From: Bremerella sp. P1
Lineage (GTDB): Bacteria > Planctomycetota > Planctomycetia > Pirellulales > Pirellulaceae
NCBI RefSeq assembly: GCF_028748185.1
Contig: NZ_CP118164.1
Span: 2,046,001-2,110,000, forward strand
Reading direction: 5' to 3'
DNA length: 64,000 nt
Below, in pieces: positions 9,455 to 17,478 of the stretch (position 1 is the first letter of the stretch; the number at the start of each line of letters is the position of its first letter). A program made the translations under genes and the position numbers. The notes under the pieces were generated by a model. The model was not told where the DNA came from and searched no databases. It worked only from the letters and a program-made list of their open reading frames with translations.

Positions 9455-9494
9455 GGCCCTCGGAACTCTGTCGGCAAACTGACGTTCCGGGGCC
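9455..9494. repeat. GC-rich hairpin just upstream of the Rep-like gene
   Basis: GGCCCTCGGAAC (9455-9466) pairs, with one bulge, with GTTCCGGGGCC (9484-9494). On the minus strand it is followed by T7, so it could terminate leftward transcription. It lies ~30 bp before the Rep-like gene, where rolling-circle origins are often found, so either reading is possible. Confidence 0.5.
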
Positions 9495-9525
9495 GCATGG
9501 CGTCTCCCATTCAGGAAACCTTTTC

Positions 9526-10734
9526 ATGTCCATCAAGGATACCAGGGATTGCTGCGCTTGTGCAGATCAAAAATGCGTTCACGAAAGGGACGCCGTGACG
9601 GGTTGTCTCCGTTCTTCAACTGCGAGGGACGGGGAGGAGCGGGTCGGGCGGAGCGAAGCGACGCCCGGCCCCGACGACCCGTCGCCTTATCTTGAATCAA
9701 GACAGGAATACTGTCCAAGAGAGACGCGAAATAGTGAACTCCCCCAAACGATCAACCAACGTTTCGAGATTCATTCCTGCAAATGCAAGAGCCGCTTCTG
9801 CCCTCAATGCTGCGTAGGCCGTGGGCTCGAGCTGCGTGAGAAACTCATTCCCGTGCTTTCAACATTTACGAATCTTCAAATGTGGACATTCACCGTCGAT
9901 CCTCAGCTCTTCAACTCTCCGAAAGATGCCTATTGGTATGTCAAGGAACAACGAGCCGTATCGCGAACTATCAACAGACTCAAAGATCTCGGCCACCTTC
10001 ATTCAGGCCGCTGGTTCTGCGTCGTCGAGTGGCAAAAGAACGGGATGCCTCATTGGCACGTTTTGCTGGATGCCACGCGGATTCCCTTTTCCGTTATGTG
10101 CGATATCTGGAACTCGTTCCGGCCTGGCTGGGCAGGGCCCGTTGAAGGTACGCGACCTGGCTTCGGTTCGATTCGATTCTCTGCGACCGATCACAATTTT
10201 GTCGGTGCAGAGCACGCCGCTCATTACGCATGCAAATATATGATCAAGCATCCCGATCACGGCTACCCCGATTGGGTGCTCGATTCAACACGCCGAATCA
10301 GACGCTACGAAACAAGCCGATGCCTCCTTACACCACCGGCAGAACCCACCGAAGACATCGCCACCGATGAGCCGCCAGAGATTGAATGGTGTACCGAATT
10401 CGAGCATCCCGAGGGCTGTGTGTGCATTGAGTGCACGGCCAAGCAAGACGAAAGCGAAGCGGTGCCAAAATCGACGATCCGCCAACGCCTGGCTAAATGC
10501 AAACAAGAGGCCGTCATCATCCATGTTGCCGTGGTGACTCGCGACGACGGCCAACTTGAGGAAGTAAGGCGATTCGTGCGGAACGTGGAAACGCCCTTTT
10601 GGAAGATCGCCAAGGCCCTCAATCAGAAGATTGAAAAGTCGTTGCCGCTCTATGTCACGAATGAGGAACTCGATCAGCTCGATTGGATCATCGCGAAGTT
10701 CGAGCATGAAGAAGACCTGAAGGCAGGCATCTAG
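9526..10734 (+). CDS. HUH rolling-circle replication initiator-like protein
   Basis: A 402-residue protein with the three marks of a HUH Rep: a strand near 118-125 (MWTFTVDP), the metal-binding HUH pair H176-W-H178 in PHWHVLL, and a catalytic-tyrosine segment Y234-A-C-K-Y (234-238). A cysteine cluster (CKCKSRFCPQCC, 85-96) precedes it, as in Rep_1/IS91-type proteins. It should nick and join a strand at the element's origin. Residues ~28-62 are a low-complexity stretch coded by GC-rich repeats that could fold into a hairpin. The integrase follows after 13 bp, so the two are likely co-transcribed. Family identification rests on motifs; plasmid Rep versus transposase-like use cannot be settled here. 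Confidence 0.82.
   Translation: MSIKDTRDCCACADQKCVHERDAVTGCLRSSTARDGEERVGRSEATPGPDDPSPYLESRQEYCPRETRNSELPQTINQRFEIHSCKCKSRFCPQCCVGRGLELREKLIPVLSTFTNLQMWTFTVDPQLFNSPKDAYWYVKEQRAVSRTINRLKDLGHLHSGRWFCVVEWQKNGMPHWHVLLDATRIPFSVMCDIWNSFRPGWAGPVEGTRPGFGSIRFSATDHNFVGAEHAAHYACKYMIKHPDHGYPDWVLDSTRRIRRYETSRCLLTPPAEPTEDIATDEPPEIEWCTEFEHPEGCVCIECTAKQDESEAVPKSTIRQRLAKCKQEAVIIHVAVVTRDDGQLEEVRRFVRNVETPFWKIAKALNQKIEKSLPLYVTNEELDQLDWIIAKFEHEEDLKAGI
9641..9680. repeat. GC-rich inverted repeat inside the 5' part of the Rep-like gene
   Basis: CGGGCG (9645-9650) can pair with CGCCCG (9662-9667) around an 11-nt loop, and GGGTCG (9641-9646) can alternatively pair with CGACCC (9675-9680). The encoded protein segment is low complexity and carries no motif. 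A possible nick-site hairpin, by inference only. Confidence 0.35.
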
Positions 10735-10747
10735 GAACCAGGCTGCA

Positions 10748-11893
10748 ATGAGTGCTCCGAAAGTGAAAGTCGTTAAGGTGCAAGGCAAGTACCTGGTGTT
10801 GCGTTGGCAAGATCCGCTTACCGGCCAGGTGCGGCAGCGATCCGCCAAGACGAGTGACCAGGCCGAAGCAACCAAGGCTGCGAACAAGTTGGAATCGGAT
10901 CTCTGGGCCGGTCGAAATGTTGACCGATACAAGATGACCTGGAAGGAGCTGCGTGAGCGATACGAAACGGAGAAGCTTCCCAGCCTGGCGAAGAAATCAC
11001 AGGAAGGCTACAAGACGTCGATGAACGTTTTCGAGACGCGAATGCGGCCACACAAGCTCATTGACATTACTTCGATTCGCCTGAGCGAATTTCAAACCAG
11101 GATGCGACGCGACAAACTCTCGGAACGCACAATTGCGTCCTACCTTCGCCACCTGAAAGCGATTTTTAACTGGGCCGTCTCAATGGGAATCATGGACGAG
11201 ACCCCACGGATTCAAATGCCCAAGCGGGCCAAAGGCAGCAAGGTTATGAAGGGCCGCCCAATCTCCGATGCCGAATTCCAAGACATGCTGGAAGCGGTAG
11301 ACGAAGTCGTGAAACCTGAACACGTGGAATCGTGGAAGCACTACCTTGAGGGAATGTGGTGGTCTGGCCTAAGGCTTTCCGAGTCGCTGCTACTTTCGTG
11401 GGAATCTCATGGTGCTCTCTCAATTGACCTCACTGGCACCTGGCCGCTGCTACGAATTGACGCTGAATTCGAGAAAGGGAACCAGGATCGAGTTTGTGCC
11501 CTAGCCCCTGAGTTTGTCGAGGTTCTTTTGAAAACGCCTAAGCGTCAGCGGAAAGGATTCGTATTTGATCCCCTCGGATATCTTTGTGAACGCCCAAGGG
11601 TCGATTGGGTATCAAAGATGATTTCCGAGTTTGGCCGAACTGCCGGAATCGTCGTTAATGTCGATCGCCGAACAGGGAAGAAGAAGTTTGCCAGCATTCA
11701 CGACTTCAGGCGATCCTTCGGTGAACGGTGGTCGAAAAGGCTTCTACCTCAGCAGTTGCGAGAGTTAATGAGGCATGAATCGATTGAGACGACTCTGAAG
11801 TTTTACGTCGGGATAGATGCACAACGCACAGCTGAGCTACTTTGGAACGTTGTTGAGGCAGAGCGATTGTCGATACCGACGGAACAGTCTTGA
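10748..11893 (+). CDS. int: Tyrosine recombinase/integrase of the tRNA-Lys element
   Basis: A 381-residue phage-type integrase. The N-terminal part (~60-150) is a SAM-like core-binding domain. Catalytic residues visible in order: Arg in GLRLSE (box I), H-x-x-R in HDFRRS (box II), His in MRHESIETT and Tyr in LKFYV near the end. It should catalyse recombination between the tRNA-Lys att core and the circular element. It starts 13 bp after the Rep-like gene and ends 1 bp from the convergent zinc-ribbon gene. No excisionase gene was identified nearby. Confidence 0.93.
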   Translation: MSAPKVKVVKVQGKYLVLRWQDPLTGQVRQRSAKTSDQAEATKAANKLESDLWAGRNVDRYKMTWKELRERYETEKLPSLAKKSQEGYKTSMNVFETRMRPHKLIDITSIRLSEFQTRMRRDKLSERTIASYLRHLKAIFNWAVSMGIMDETPRIQMPKRAKGSKVMKGRPISDAEFQDMLEAVDEVVKPEHVESWKHYLEGMWWSGLRLSESLLLSWESHGALSIDLTGTWPLLRIDAEFEKGNQDRVCALAPEFVEVLLKTPKRQRKGFVFDPLGYLCERPRVDWVSKMISEFGRTAGIVVNVDRRTGKKKFASIHDFRRSFGERWSKRLLPQQLRELMRHESIETTLKFYVGIDAQRTAELLWNVVEAERLSIPTEQS

Positions 11894-11894
11894 G

Positions 11895-12275
11895 TTAAAA
11901 CGTAGCTGGGACATCGTCAGATACGCATTTAGGGCAAGCATTCTCAGCCGAAAGCCCTTGAGAAACCTGCCATCCTGCAGACCGAGCTTCTGGTACCCAA
12001 GCGTGAAATGAAGGCACGATAAATTTCTCTACCGTACCACATCGATGGCATGTGACAGCGACTGTCAAGTTCTTTTCGGGAGATATGCAAGTGACAATAA
12101 CCTGGTTCGAGTCCATCGCCGTTCTCATGCTATTTGGTGTCAATCCCAGAATATAAAATGGGCTTACTACATCCAAATTGGCGTTGCTGTTTTCAATCGG
12201 TTCCACCGTGGTATAATCGGCGGCATGGATAGTAGATGCAAAAGCCGGTGTCAACACCTGTACAAAAAGGAACAC
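11895..12275 (-). CDS. Zinc-ribbon hypothetical protein
   Basis: Up to 126 residues on the minus strand, ending 1 bp from the stop of the convergent integrase. Two C-x2-C pairs (TCHRCG and ACPKC), ~40 residues apart, suggest a small zinc ribbon in the C-terminal half. The first 50 residues are less protein-like and the start is uncertain; an ATG near 12128 would give a compact zinc-ribbon protein. No strong ribosome site supports either. Role unknown; such cargo can be regulatory or nucleic-acid binding. Confidence 0.5.
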   Translation of the reverse strand: MFLFVQVLTPAFASTIHAADYTTVEPIENSNANLDVVSPFYILGLTPNSMRTAMDSNQVIVTCISPEKNLTVAVTCHRCGTVEKFIVPSFHAWVPEARSAGWQVSQGLSAENACPKCVSDDVPATF

Positions 12276-12468
12276 GAATTCGTTGAGAACCGGCAGAGAA
12301 AGGTCAAGCTTTAACTCGTGAACGGGAACGGTTAATTAAGAAAAAATTTTCCCCAGAGGAAAAAGCGGGCTTTTCCCAGGATGGCACCTCGGTCAAAATC
12401 CGAGTAGAAGAGTTGGATGCTATCACGCGGGACGAGGAAAAACGCCGCCTAGCGGGATGGGTCCAAAG

Positions 12469-12497
12469 AAAAAGCCGCAGAGGGGGAACTCTGCGGC
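12469..12497 (-). terminator. Rho-independent terminator-like hairpin (minus strand)
   Basis: GCCGCAGAG (12474-12482) pairs with CTCTGCGGC (12489-12497), a 9-bp stem with 6-nt loop, followed on the minus strand by a T5 tract. No clear minus-strand gene ends here, so the transcript it stops is unknown. Confidence 0.55.
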
Positions 12498-12808
12498 CAG
12501 TTGAATTGGCGGATTGAGCTGAATTGCTGCAAACGAATTAGCTCGAATCCATGTAGTGAGTTAGAGAATAACACTAAACTCAGCATTGCTGCATTAAACG
12601 GCTTAGCGGCCGGCATGTCAATCTGACTTCGGTGGACTCTCTAAACAAAATTTTGTCCACTTAACCAAGCGATCCCTGGTCTACTACGGTAAATGGCCAG
12701 GCTCAATCAGCCAATTCTTTGCGACAAGAAGTCAGATAACACAGGAGGCTTAGGAAACGCTGTTTCCATGCGACAAGGGATTTCGATAGCACAAATCCAA
12801 AAAAGAAA

Positions 12809-12843
12809 CCGCAAGCACTACATTGCAGTGTAGTAACTTGCGG
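12809..12843. repeat. Nested inverted repeat in the element
   Basis: CCGCAAG/CTTGCGG form an outer 7-bp stem and CTACA/TGTAG an inner 5-bp stem, giving a long cruciform. On the minus strand a T-rich tract follows, so a terminator role is also possible. Confidence 0.5.
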
Positions 12844-12973
12844 CTCTTTATCGTCCGTGGTGGCGAGCCAACCAGCAGACGAGGACCGATTGCGAACAAC
12901 CGGTAGGGGTATCGTAAGTTCGCGGTCGAGTTCCGAATGGCTCTTCGTAGACCCATTTAGGGAACAGACCACA

Positions 12974-13075
12974 ATGATTGAATTCGTACGGTCTCACTTT
13001 CGGCGGCCGCCGTACAGTTATGGCTTTGGCCTAAAAACTGTATTCGTAAACGGCTACTGGCGTCGACGACGCTAG
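12974..13075 (+). CDS. Possible small basic protein
   Basis: A 33-residue open frame rich in Arg and aromatic residues (RPPYSYGFG, then NGYWRRRR at the end). An AGGGA lies about 10 nt before the ATG and a strong plus-strand terminator follows 20 bp after the stop, which supports a short transcript here. Composition is unlike random AT-rich sequence. It could be a nucleic-acid-binding peptide of the element. No family is recognised and translation is unproven. Confidence 0.35.
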   Translation: MIEFVRSHFRRPPYSYGFGLKTVFVNGYWRRRR

Positions 13076-13094
13076 AAAATGAATGAGCAAAACT

Positions 13095-13130
13095 GCAACC
13101 CCGCGACTTAGTTCCCGGGGTTGCCTTTCT
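13095..13130 (+). terminator. Rho-independent terminator (plus strand)
   Basis: GCAACCCCG (13095-13103) pairs with CGGGGTTGC (13116-13124), a 9-bp stem with a 12-nt loop, followed by CTTTCTT. It ends a plus-strand transcript of the element's right part. Confidence 0.65.
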
Positions 13131-13251
13131 TGTATCGGGGTTGTCGGTTGCGATGCAACAGAGAAGTGTTTGATTATTGCAATACAAAATTCAAACACTA
13201 CATAAACGTTACGCAATTACACAAATGTTACAAGGAATGGAGTTGCCTGAA

Positions 13252-13283
13252 GTGACAAATTTGATGACAATTCCCTCGTGACA
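13252..13283 (+). repeat. Right-end GTGACA-type direct repeats (possible integrase arm sites)
   Basis: GTGACA (13252-13257), ATGACA (13264-13269) and GTGACA (13278-13283) are spaced 12 and 14 bp apart and lie ~60-90 bp inside the right attachment core. They match the left-end repeats in sequence, spacing and orientation. Confidence 0.4.
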
Positions 13284-13303
13284 CCGATTTTCAGCGCGTA
13301 AGA

Positions 13304-13335
13304 AAACCTCGCAAGTGCTGACACCTACGAGGTTT
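13304..13335 (-). terminator. Stem-loop downstream of the intact tRNA-Lys (supplied by the element)
   Basis: AAACCTCG (13304-13311) pairs with CGAGGTTT (13328-13335), an 8-bp stem, with TCTT after it on the minus strand. It lies just past the tRNA 3' end on the element side, so the element seems to bring a replacement terminator as well as a replacement tRNA 3' half. Confidence 0.5.
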
Positions 13336-13341
13336 AAGAAG

Positions 13342-13414
<73 letters not shown>

Positions 13415-13612
13415 GTTTGTTTTAGCAAGGAGACCTTCGCGGCCGTCTGGGTTCGCTTGGTCTTCTCAGTTTCGCCTTATTGGCCAGGGGGGCCGTGGGC
13501 GAAACGCATACTTTACCGCTTTTCTCGGCTGGGGTGAAGGGGCCGCTTGAAGAAAATCGGGCTCGGGGGTGCCCTGCGGGCGGAAACAGGTGCGAATGGT
13601 CGCAATCCTTCG

Positions 13613-15541
13613 CTAGTCTTTTTCTTCTAACAGCCCTAGCTGCTTCATTTTGCGGTGCAGGTTCGAGCGGTGAACGCCCATGTTTTTGGCGGCCTGGGCC
13701 ATGTTTCCGCCCGTTCGACCGAGGTGATAGCTGATGAAGTCGGCCTGAAAGCGATCGGTGGCGGCGGCCAGGTCCAGTTGGGCGGAAACCTGCTGCACTT
13801 GCGGCCCGGTATTGGTTTCCAGCGGCAGGACCTCGGACGTGATGACTTCCCGATCGCAGAGAAACGCGATTCGCTCCATCGTGTTGCGTAGTTCGCGAAT
13901 GTTGCCGGGCCAGGGATGCTGGAGCAAGCGGTCCTTGGCATCGGCCGACAGCATCGGGATCTCGCGGTGGGCCTTTCGCGAAAACTGCTCGAGGAACTGA
14001 TGGGCGAGAATCAAGATATCGTTCCCGCGGTCGCGCAGCGGCGGCAAGTTAATCGAGACGACATCCAACCGATAGAACAGGTCCTGGCGGAACTTCTTCT
14101 CTTTGACCAGCTTGGGCAGGTCCTGGTTGGTGGCCGCAATGACGCGGACATCGGTCTCGATATCGGTCTGCCCACCCAACCGCGTGACGACGTGGTTCTC
14201 CAGTACCCGCAACAGCTTGGCCTGCCCTGGCAAGCTCATGTCGCCAATCTCGTCCAGGAAAAGTGTCCCGCCGGAGGCCAATTCAAACTTACCGGCCTTC
14301 GTTTCGTGCGCCCCGGTGAACGCTCCCTTCTCGTGACCAAACAGTTCGCTTTCCAAAAGCGTATCCGGCAGGGCCGCACAGTTCACGGCGACCAGCGGTT
14401 GGCTGCGGCGGTCGCTGTTGTAGTGAATCATGCGGCTGACGACTTCCTTACCGCTACCATTCTCGCCCAGCACCAAGACAGGCAGCTTGGTCGCGGCGAT
14501 GCGTTCGATGTTCCTGCGTAGCTCCATCATCGCTGGCGACTCGCCGATCAGTTGGATCTCGGCGGCCTGGGCCTGGGCGATGCGATCGCGGCTTTCGACC
14601 AGCTCGGCGATCTGCTGCGAACTTTCCAACACGGCTGCCGCGTGGACAGCCACTTCCACGAGACCTTGTTCATCCTTGGTCGTGAAGTTGCCGTCGACTT
14701 TGTTGATTAGCTCGAACGCCCCGAACACCTTGCCTTTGCGATCCAACAACGGCACGCACAACAAGCTGCGGGTATGAAACTCGAGCTTCTTATCGATGTC
14801 GCGATTAACTTCATGCCCCAGCATGTCATCAACGCGGCGCGGTTCGCCCGTTTGTACGACCGCTCCGACAACCCCTTTGTCATCCGGCACGACCAGCTTG
14901 CCATCTTCGACCCCCAGGGCCGGCCGACCGACCAGTTGATGCTTGGGCTTGTCCCACAGAAAGATACTGGCCCGCTCGGCACCGAAGAACTCGGTCGACG
15001 ACTCGGCCATTTCATTGAGCAGCGAAATGAGATCGTCGGTCTGCTGCCACCGCTGAACCATCGTCAGCATGGCCTTGAGACGTCGCGAGCGGTCGTTCTT
15101 GTTCTGGTTTTCAATGAAGCGTTTGACCGCAAAACGCGTTACCTGGGCGATTGCCTGCAGTGACCGAGTCGGCAGGTCCTGTACGCCTTCGATCACCAAC
15201 AGGCGATGCGGTTCGTTTTCCAGGGCCAGCGAAAAGGCGGCCGGGTCTCCGGGAGAGATGTCAGACTGCATCCACGCTTGGGTCTGGCTGGAAGTCACTT
15301 GCCGAATCTTGCCGGCCGAGGCGACCACCTTCCAATCCCCGGTCGTTTGCTGCCGCAGAAGTTGAGCCGCCGAGTTGGGAAACGACTTGGCGAGTGCCTT
15401 ACAGATCCCATCGAACAGCTGCGTCAAATCCTGGGCCGTATCGAGCTGTCGCCAGAGCTGCGTCAGCATGGTGGCCAGACGCGGGTTCTCCTGAATGGCT
15501 TCGCCCAGCAGTTGAAAAGGATCGTGATCGGTAGCGTTCAT
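13613..15541 (-). CDS. Sigma-54-dependent activator with GAF domains and Fis-type HTH
   Basis: A 642-residue NifA/NtrC-like activator. An N-terminal GAF-like region (~30-145) and a clear GAF domain (~170-305) precede the AAA+ core: Walker A in GENGSGKE (359-366), the sigma-54 contact loop GAFTGA (406-411), Walker B in FLDEIGD (428-434) and the WPGNIREL sensor/arm region. The Fis-type helix-turn-helix is at ~595-642. There is no receiver domain, so it probably responds to a small molecule or protein via GAF. It stands alone; two sigma-54 promoters lie ~10 kb away in this window, but a link is unproven. Confidence 0.93.
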   Translation of the reverse strand: MNATDHDPFQLLGEAIQENPRLATMLTQLWRQLDTAQDLTQLFDGICKALAKSFPNSAAQLLRQQTTGDWKVVASAGKIRQVTSSQTQAWMQSDISPGDPAAFSLALENEPHRLLVIEGVQDLPTRSLQAIAQVTRFAVKRFIENQNKNDRSRRLKAMLTMVQRWQQTDDLISLLNEMAESSTEFFGAERASIFLWDKPKHQLVGRPALGVEDGKLVVPDDKGVVGAVVQTGEPRRVDDMLGHEVNRDIDKKLEFHTRSLLCVPLLDRKGKVFGAFELINKVDGNFTTKDEQGLVEVAVHAAAVLESSQQIAELVESRDRIAQAQAAEIQLIGESPAMMELRRNIERIAATKLPVLVLGENGSGKEVVSRMIHYNSDRRSQPLVAVNCAALPDTLLESELFGHEKGAFTGAHETKAGKFELASGGTLFLDEIGDMSLPGQAKLLRVLENHVVTRLGGQTDIETDVRVIAATNQDLPKLVKEKKFRQDLFYRLDVVSINLPPLRDRGNDILILAHQFLEQFSRKAHREIPMLSADAKDRLLQHPWPGNIRELRNTMERIAFLCDREVITSEVLPLETNTGPQVQQVSAQLDLAAATDRFQADFISYHLGRTGGNMAQAAKNMGVHRSNLHRKMKQLGLLEEKD

Positions 15542-15597
15542 AAGGTACGACAGCAGCTCGGCGAATAAGAACGGAGTTCAGGCTTCGCCTACGTTAT

Positions 15598-15638
15598 ACA
15601 AAAAAAGCCGCCAGTCCACGATTGTGGGCCGGCGGCTC
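15598..15638 (-). terminator. Rho-independent terminator of the sigma/anti-sigma/PDZ operon
   Basis: An AGCCGCC/GGCGGCT outer stem with a CCAC/GTGG inner stem, followed on the minus strand by a run of seven Ts. It lies ~60 bp after the PDZ gene stop. Confidence 0.75.
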
Positions 15639-15696
15639 CGTCGTCTCCTGGCTAACAAAGGCAGGACCAGGATCAATCAGCAGTCTTCGTGTGTGA

Positions 15697-16662
15697 CTAC
15701 ACTTCGTTAGGTGCGTCTTTGGGGGCGGGCTGCTGGGGGACTGGCATGCGTTCCATCCGCTCGTGCATCTTGCGGATCATTTCATGCATTTGCTTCATCT
15801 CTTCCTGGATACGCTTCTCGAAGTCGGCGTTGCCAGGCAACCCTTGTGGTCCCATGTCCTTGATCATCTCTTGAAGTTCGATGAACGGAACATCCTGACC
15901 ACCGATGATGATGTTGTTGCCGGCAGCACCCTGAGCGAGATAACGCTTCGCAATCGGACGCAGGTCTTCTGGCAACTCGTCGATGTTCTCTTCGGTCACA
16001 TCCCAGCTCTTGCCTTCGCGTTCGATGTGCAAGTTAGTCGGTCCGTCACCCTTCTTTTCCACGCGGATCATCATGTTCTGAGGCATGTCCTGCTCCAGGG
16101 CCTGCAGTCGCACTTGAGGTGGGACGACCTGACCAGGGCCAAAGAAACGCAGACGCTGACTTGGCTTGGCTGGCTGCACGCGAACGCCTGGGACGGCTTG
16201 AATTTGCGGTTGCATGGCCGAGATCAAGTTTTCAGGAGCTTCTTCCGGTTGAACGGTCAGCGACTCGATTTCCAAGCCACGCAGAAGACGTACAGTGAGG
16301 GCTTTGCCGTCGCTATCGCCCACGATTTTGATCACCTGCATAGGCGAACTAATCGTGACGTCATTTATCTTCAAAACATGATCGCCTGCTTTCAGTCCGG
16401 CCTTTTCGGCAGGGCTTTCCGGAGCGACTCCGGCGACCATCGCGCCGCCGTCCTTCAGACGCTCGACGTGCTTCTTCAAAATCTCAGGTGTCGGAGCCAA
16501 CTGAATGCCAAGCCAATACTTCTTTGCCGCTGGCTCTTCTTGCTTGGCTTCGACCTTGGCTTCCTCTTGAGCCGGTTCATCGGCGGTGGCGACCTGCATC
16601 ATAGGTACGGCGACGACGCCGGTTGCTAAGATCGCGGCCATGAACCAATTTCTGACCTTCAT
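15697..16662 (-). CDS. Secreted PDZ-domain protein
   Basis: A 321-residue exported protein (signal peptide ~1-27, ending VATADE). A PDZ domain spans about 60-145 (GVAPESPAEKAGLKAGDHVLKIND is the ligand-loop region), but no protease domain is attached. The central part is unrecognised; the C-terminal ~40 residues are a Met/Glu-rich helix (KRIQEEMKQMHEMIRKMHERM) that may form a coiled coil. It is the last gene of an apparent operon with an ECF sigma factor and an anti-sigma factor, so it may act in envelope sensing as a regulator or scaffold. That role is inference from context. Confidence 0.82.
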   Translation of the reverse strand: MKVRNWFMAAILATGVVAVPMMQVATADEPAQEEAKVEAKQEEPAAKKYWLGIQLAPTPEILKKHVERLKDGGAMVAGVAPESPAEKAGLKAGDHVLKINDVTISSPMQVIKIVGDSDGKALTVRLLRGLEIESLTVQPEEAPENLISAMQPQIQAVPGVRVQPAKPSQRLRFFGPGQVVPPQVRLQALEQDMPQNMMIRVEKKGDGPTNLHIEREGKSWDVTEENIDELPEDLRPIAKRYLAQGAAGNNIIIGGQDVPFIELQEMIKDMGPQGLPGNADFEKRIQEEMKQMHEMIRKMHERMERMPVPQQPAPKDAPNEV

Positions 16663-16749
16663 GCTTTCACTCCTTTTATGTGTGGGGGTTCAAGTGTGTT
16701 TGAGTTCGGGTAGTTAATGCGTGCTGGTGCCCGTGGGGCGAATCGTGAA

Positions 16750-17472
16750 TTAGTGATAAGGCATATCTGGCTTTTCGTAGACAATCACATCCTGCACCGG
16801 AACCACGACCCGCTCGCCGTTTTCCAGAGAAACAGGAATCAAGCGGTTCTTGGTTTGAAACGGTTGCCCGGAATCCTTCAGCTTCTGCAGTTGCTCGGGG
16901 CTCATCCCCCACGAAGCATCCCACGTGGCCTTCGGATCGTATTGCTTGTTGTGGTCGATAGGGATCGGCATGCCGCCGCCTTGATTGCCATCCCATTGAT
17001 TGACGTAGACGAACTGGGGCTTCTGCACCGTGTGCACGGGTGCATCAGGCGGCCCGATGGGGTCCGGCACGTTTTGGGCATAGCCGCCTGGGCCGGGCGC
17101 ATCGACCGTGGTGTTCTCCATGCCTGAGATGTACCACCCCAGGCCGAACGCAATCGCTACGGAAGCCGCCATGGCCGCCAGGGTTTCCATACGGCGAAAG
17201 GAGGCAGTACCGTGGTGGGTGGACGACTTCTCTGCCGAAGGTGCCGACTCAGTCTGGGGGCATGACGGAGTGGTCTGCATCACCATCGGCAGAGATTGCC
17301 CCAGCGCTTGTGACTCAAGGAACGCATGGGCGCATCGTCGCCAACCATTTGGCATTTGATCTAGTTGCGAAAGAACCTCGCGGTATTCTTCGGGCGAAAG
17401 TTCTCCATCGACCAGGCGGTCGAACTGACGGTCGTCAATGGGATCGGATGAATCATTCATGGGTTGGTTCAC
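16750..17472 (-). CDS. Probable anti-sigma factor (membrane-anchored)
   Basis: A 240-residue protein whose start is 6 bp after the ECF sigma stop. The N-terminal ~60 residues (DRQFDRLVDGELSPEEYREVLSQLD, then NGWRRCAHAF) have the anti-sigma-domain shape, without the usual zinc H-x3-C-x2-C site. A single transmembrane helix lies at ~97-116 and the C-terminal half is extracytoplasmic and Pro/Gly-rich. It would hold the sigma factor at the membrane until released. The role is inferred from layout and N-terminal pattern. Confidence 0.8.
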   Translation of the reverse strand: MNQPMNDSSDPIDDRQFDRLVDGELSPEEYREVLSQLDQMPNGWRRCAHAFLESQALGQSLPMVMQTTPSCPQTESAPSAEKSSTHHGTASFRRMETLAAMAASVAIAFGLGWYISGMENTTVDAPGPGGYAQNVPDPIGPPDAPVHTVQKPQFVYVNQWDGNQGGGMPIPIDHNKQYDPKATWDASWGMSPEQLQKLKDSGQPFQTKNRLIPVSLENGERVVVPVQDVIVYEKPDMPYH

Positions 17473-17478
17473 TGTGGT

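Larger units (their letters stand above)
12276..12973. other. AT-rich non-coding part of the element with hairpins
   Basis: About 700 bp with no convincing gene. It holds a minus-strand terminator-like hairpin (12474-12497), a GTGGAC/GTCCAC inverted repeat around 12632-12660, and a nested hairpin (12809-12843). A minus-strand open frame at 12703-12972 is interrupted by that last hairpin and lacks family features. Multiple hairpins in a non-coding stretch would suit a single-strand origin of a rolling-circle replicon. Confidence 0.45.

Noticed and set aside
12703-12972. 89-codon minus-strand frame in the element
   Set aside because: Contains a strong hairpin in its middle and no family pattern.
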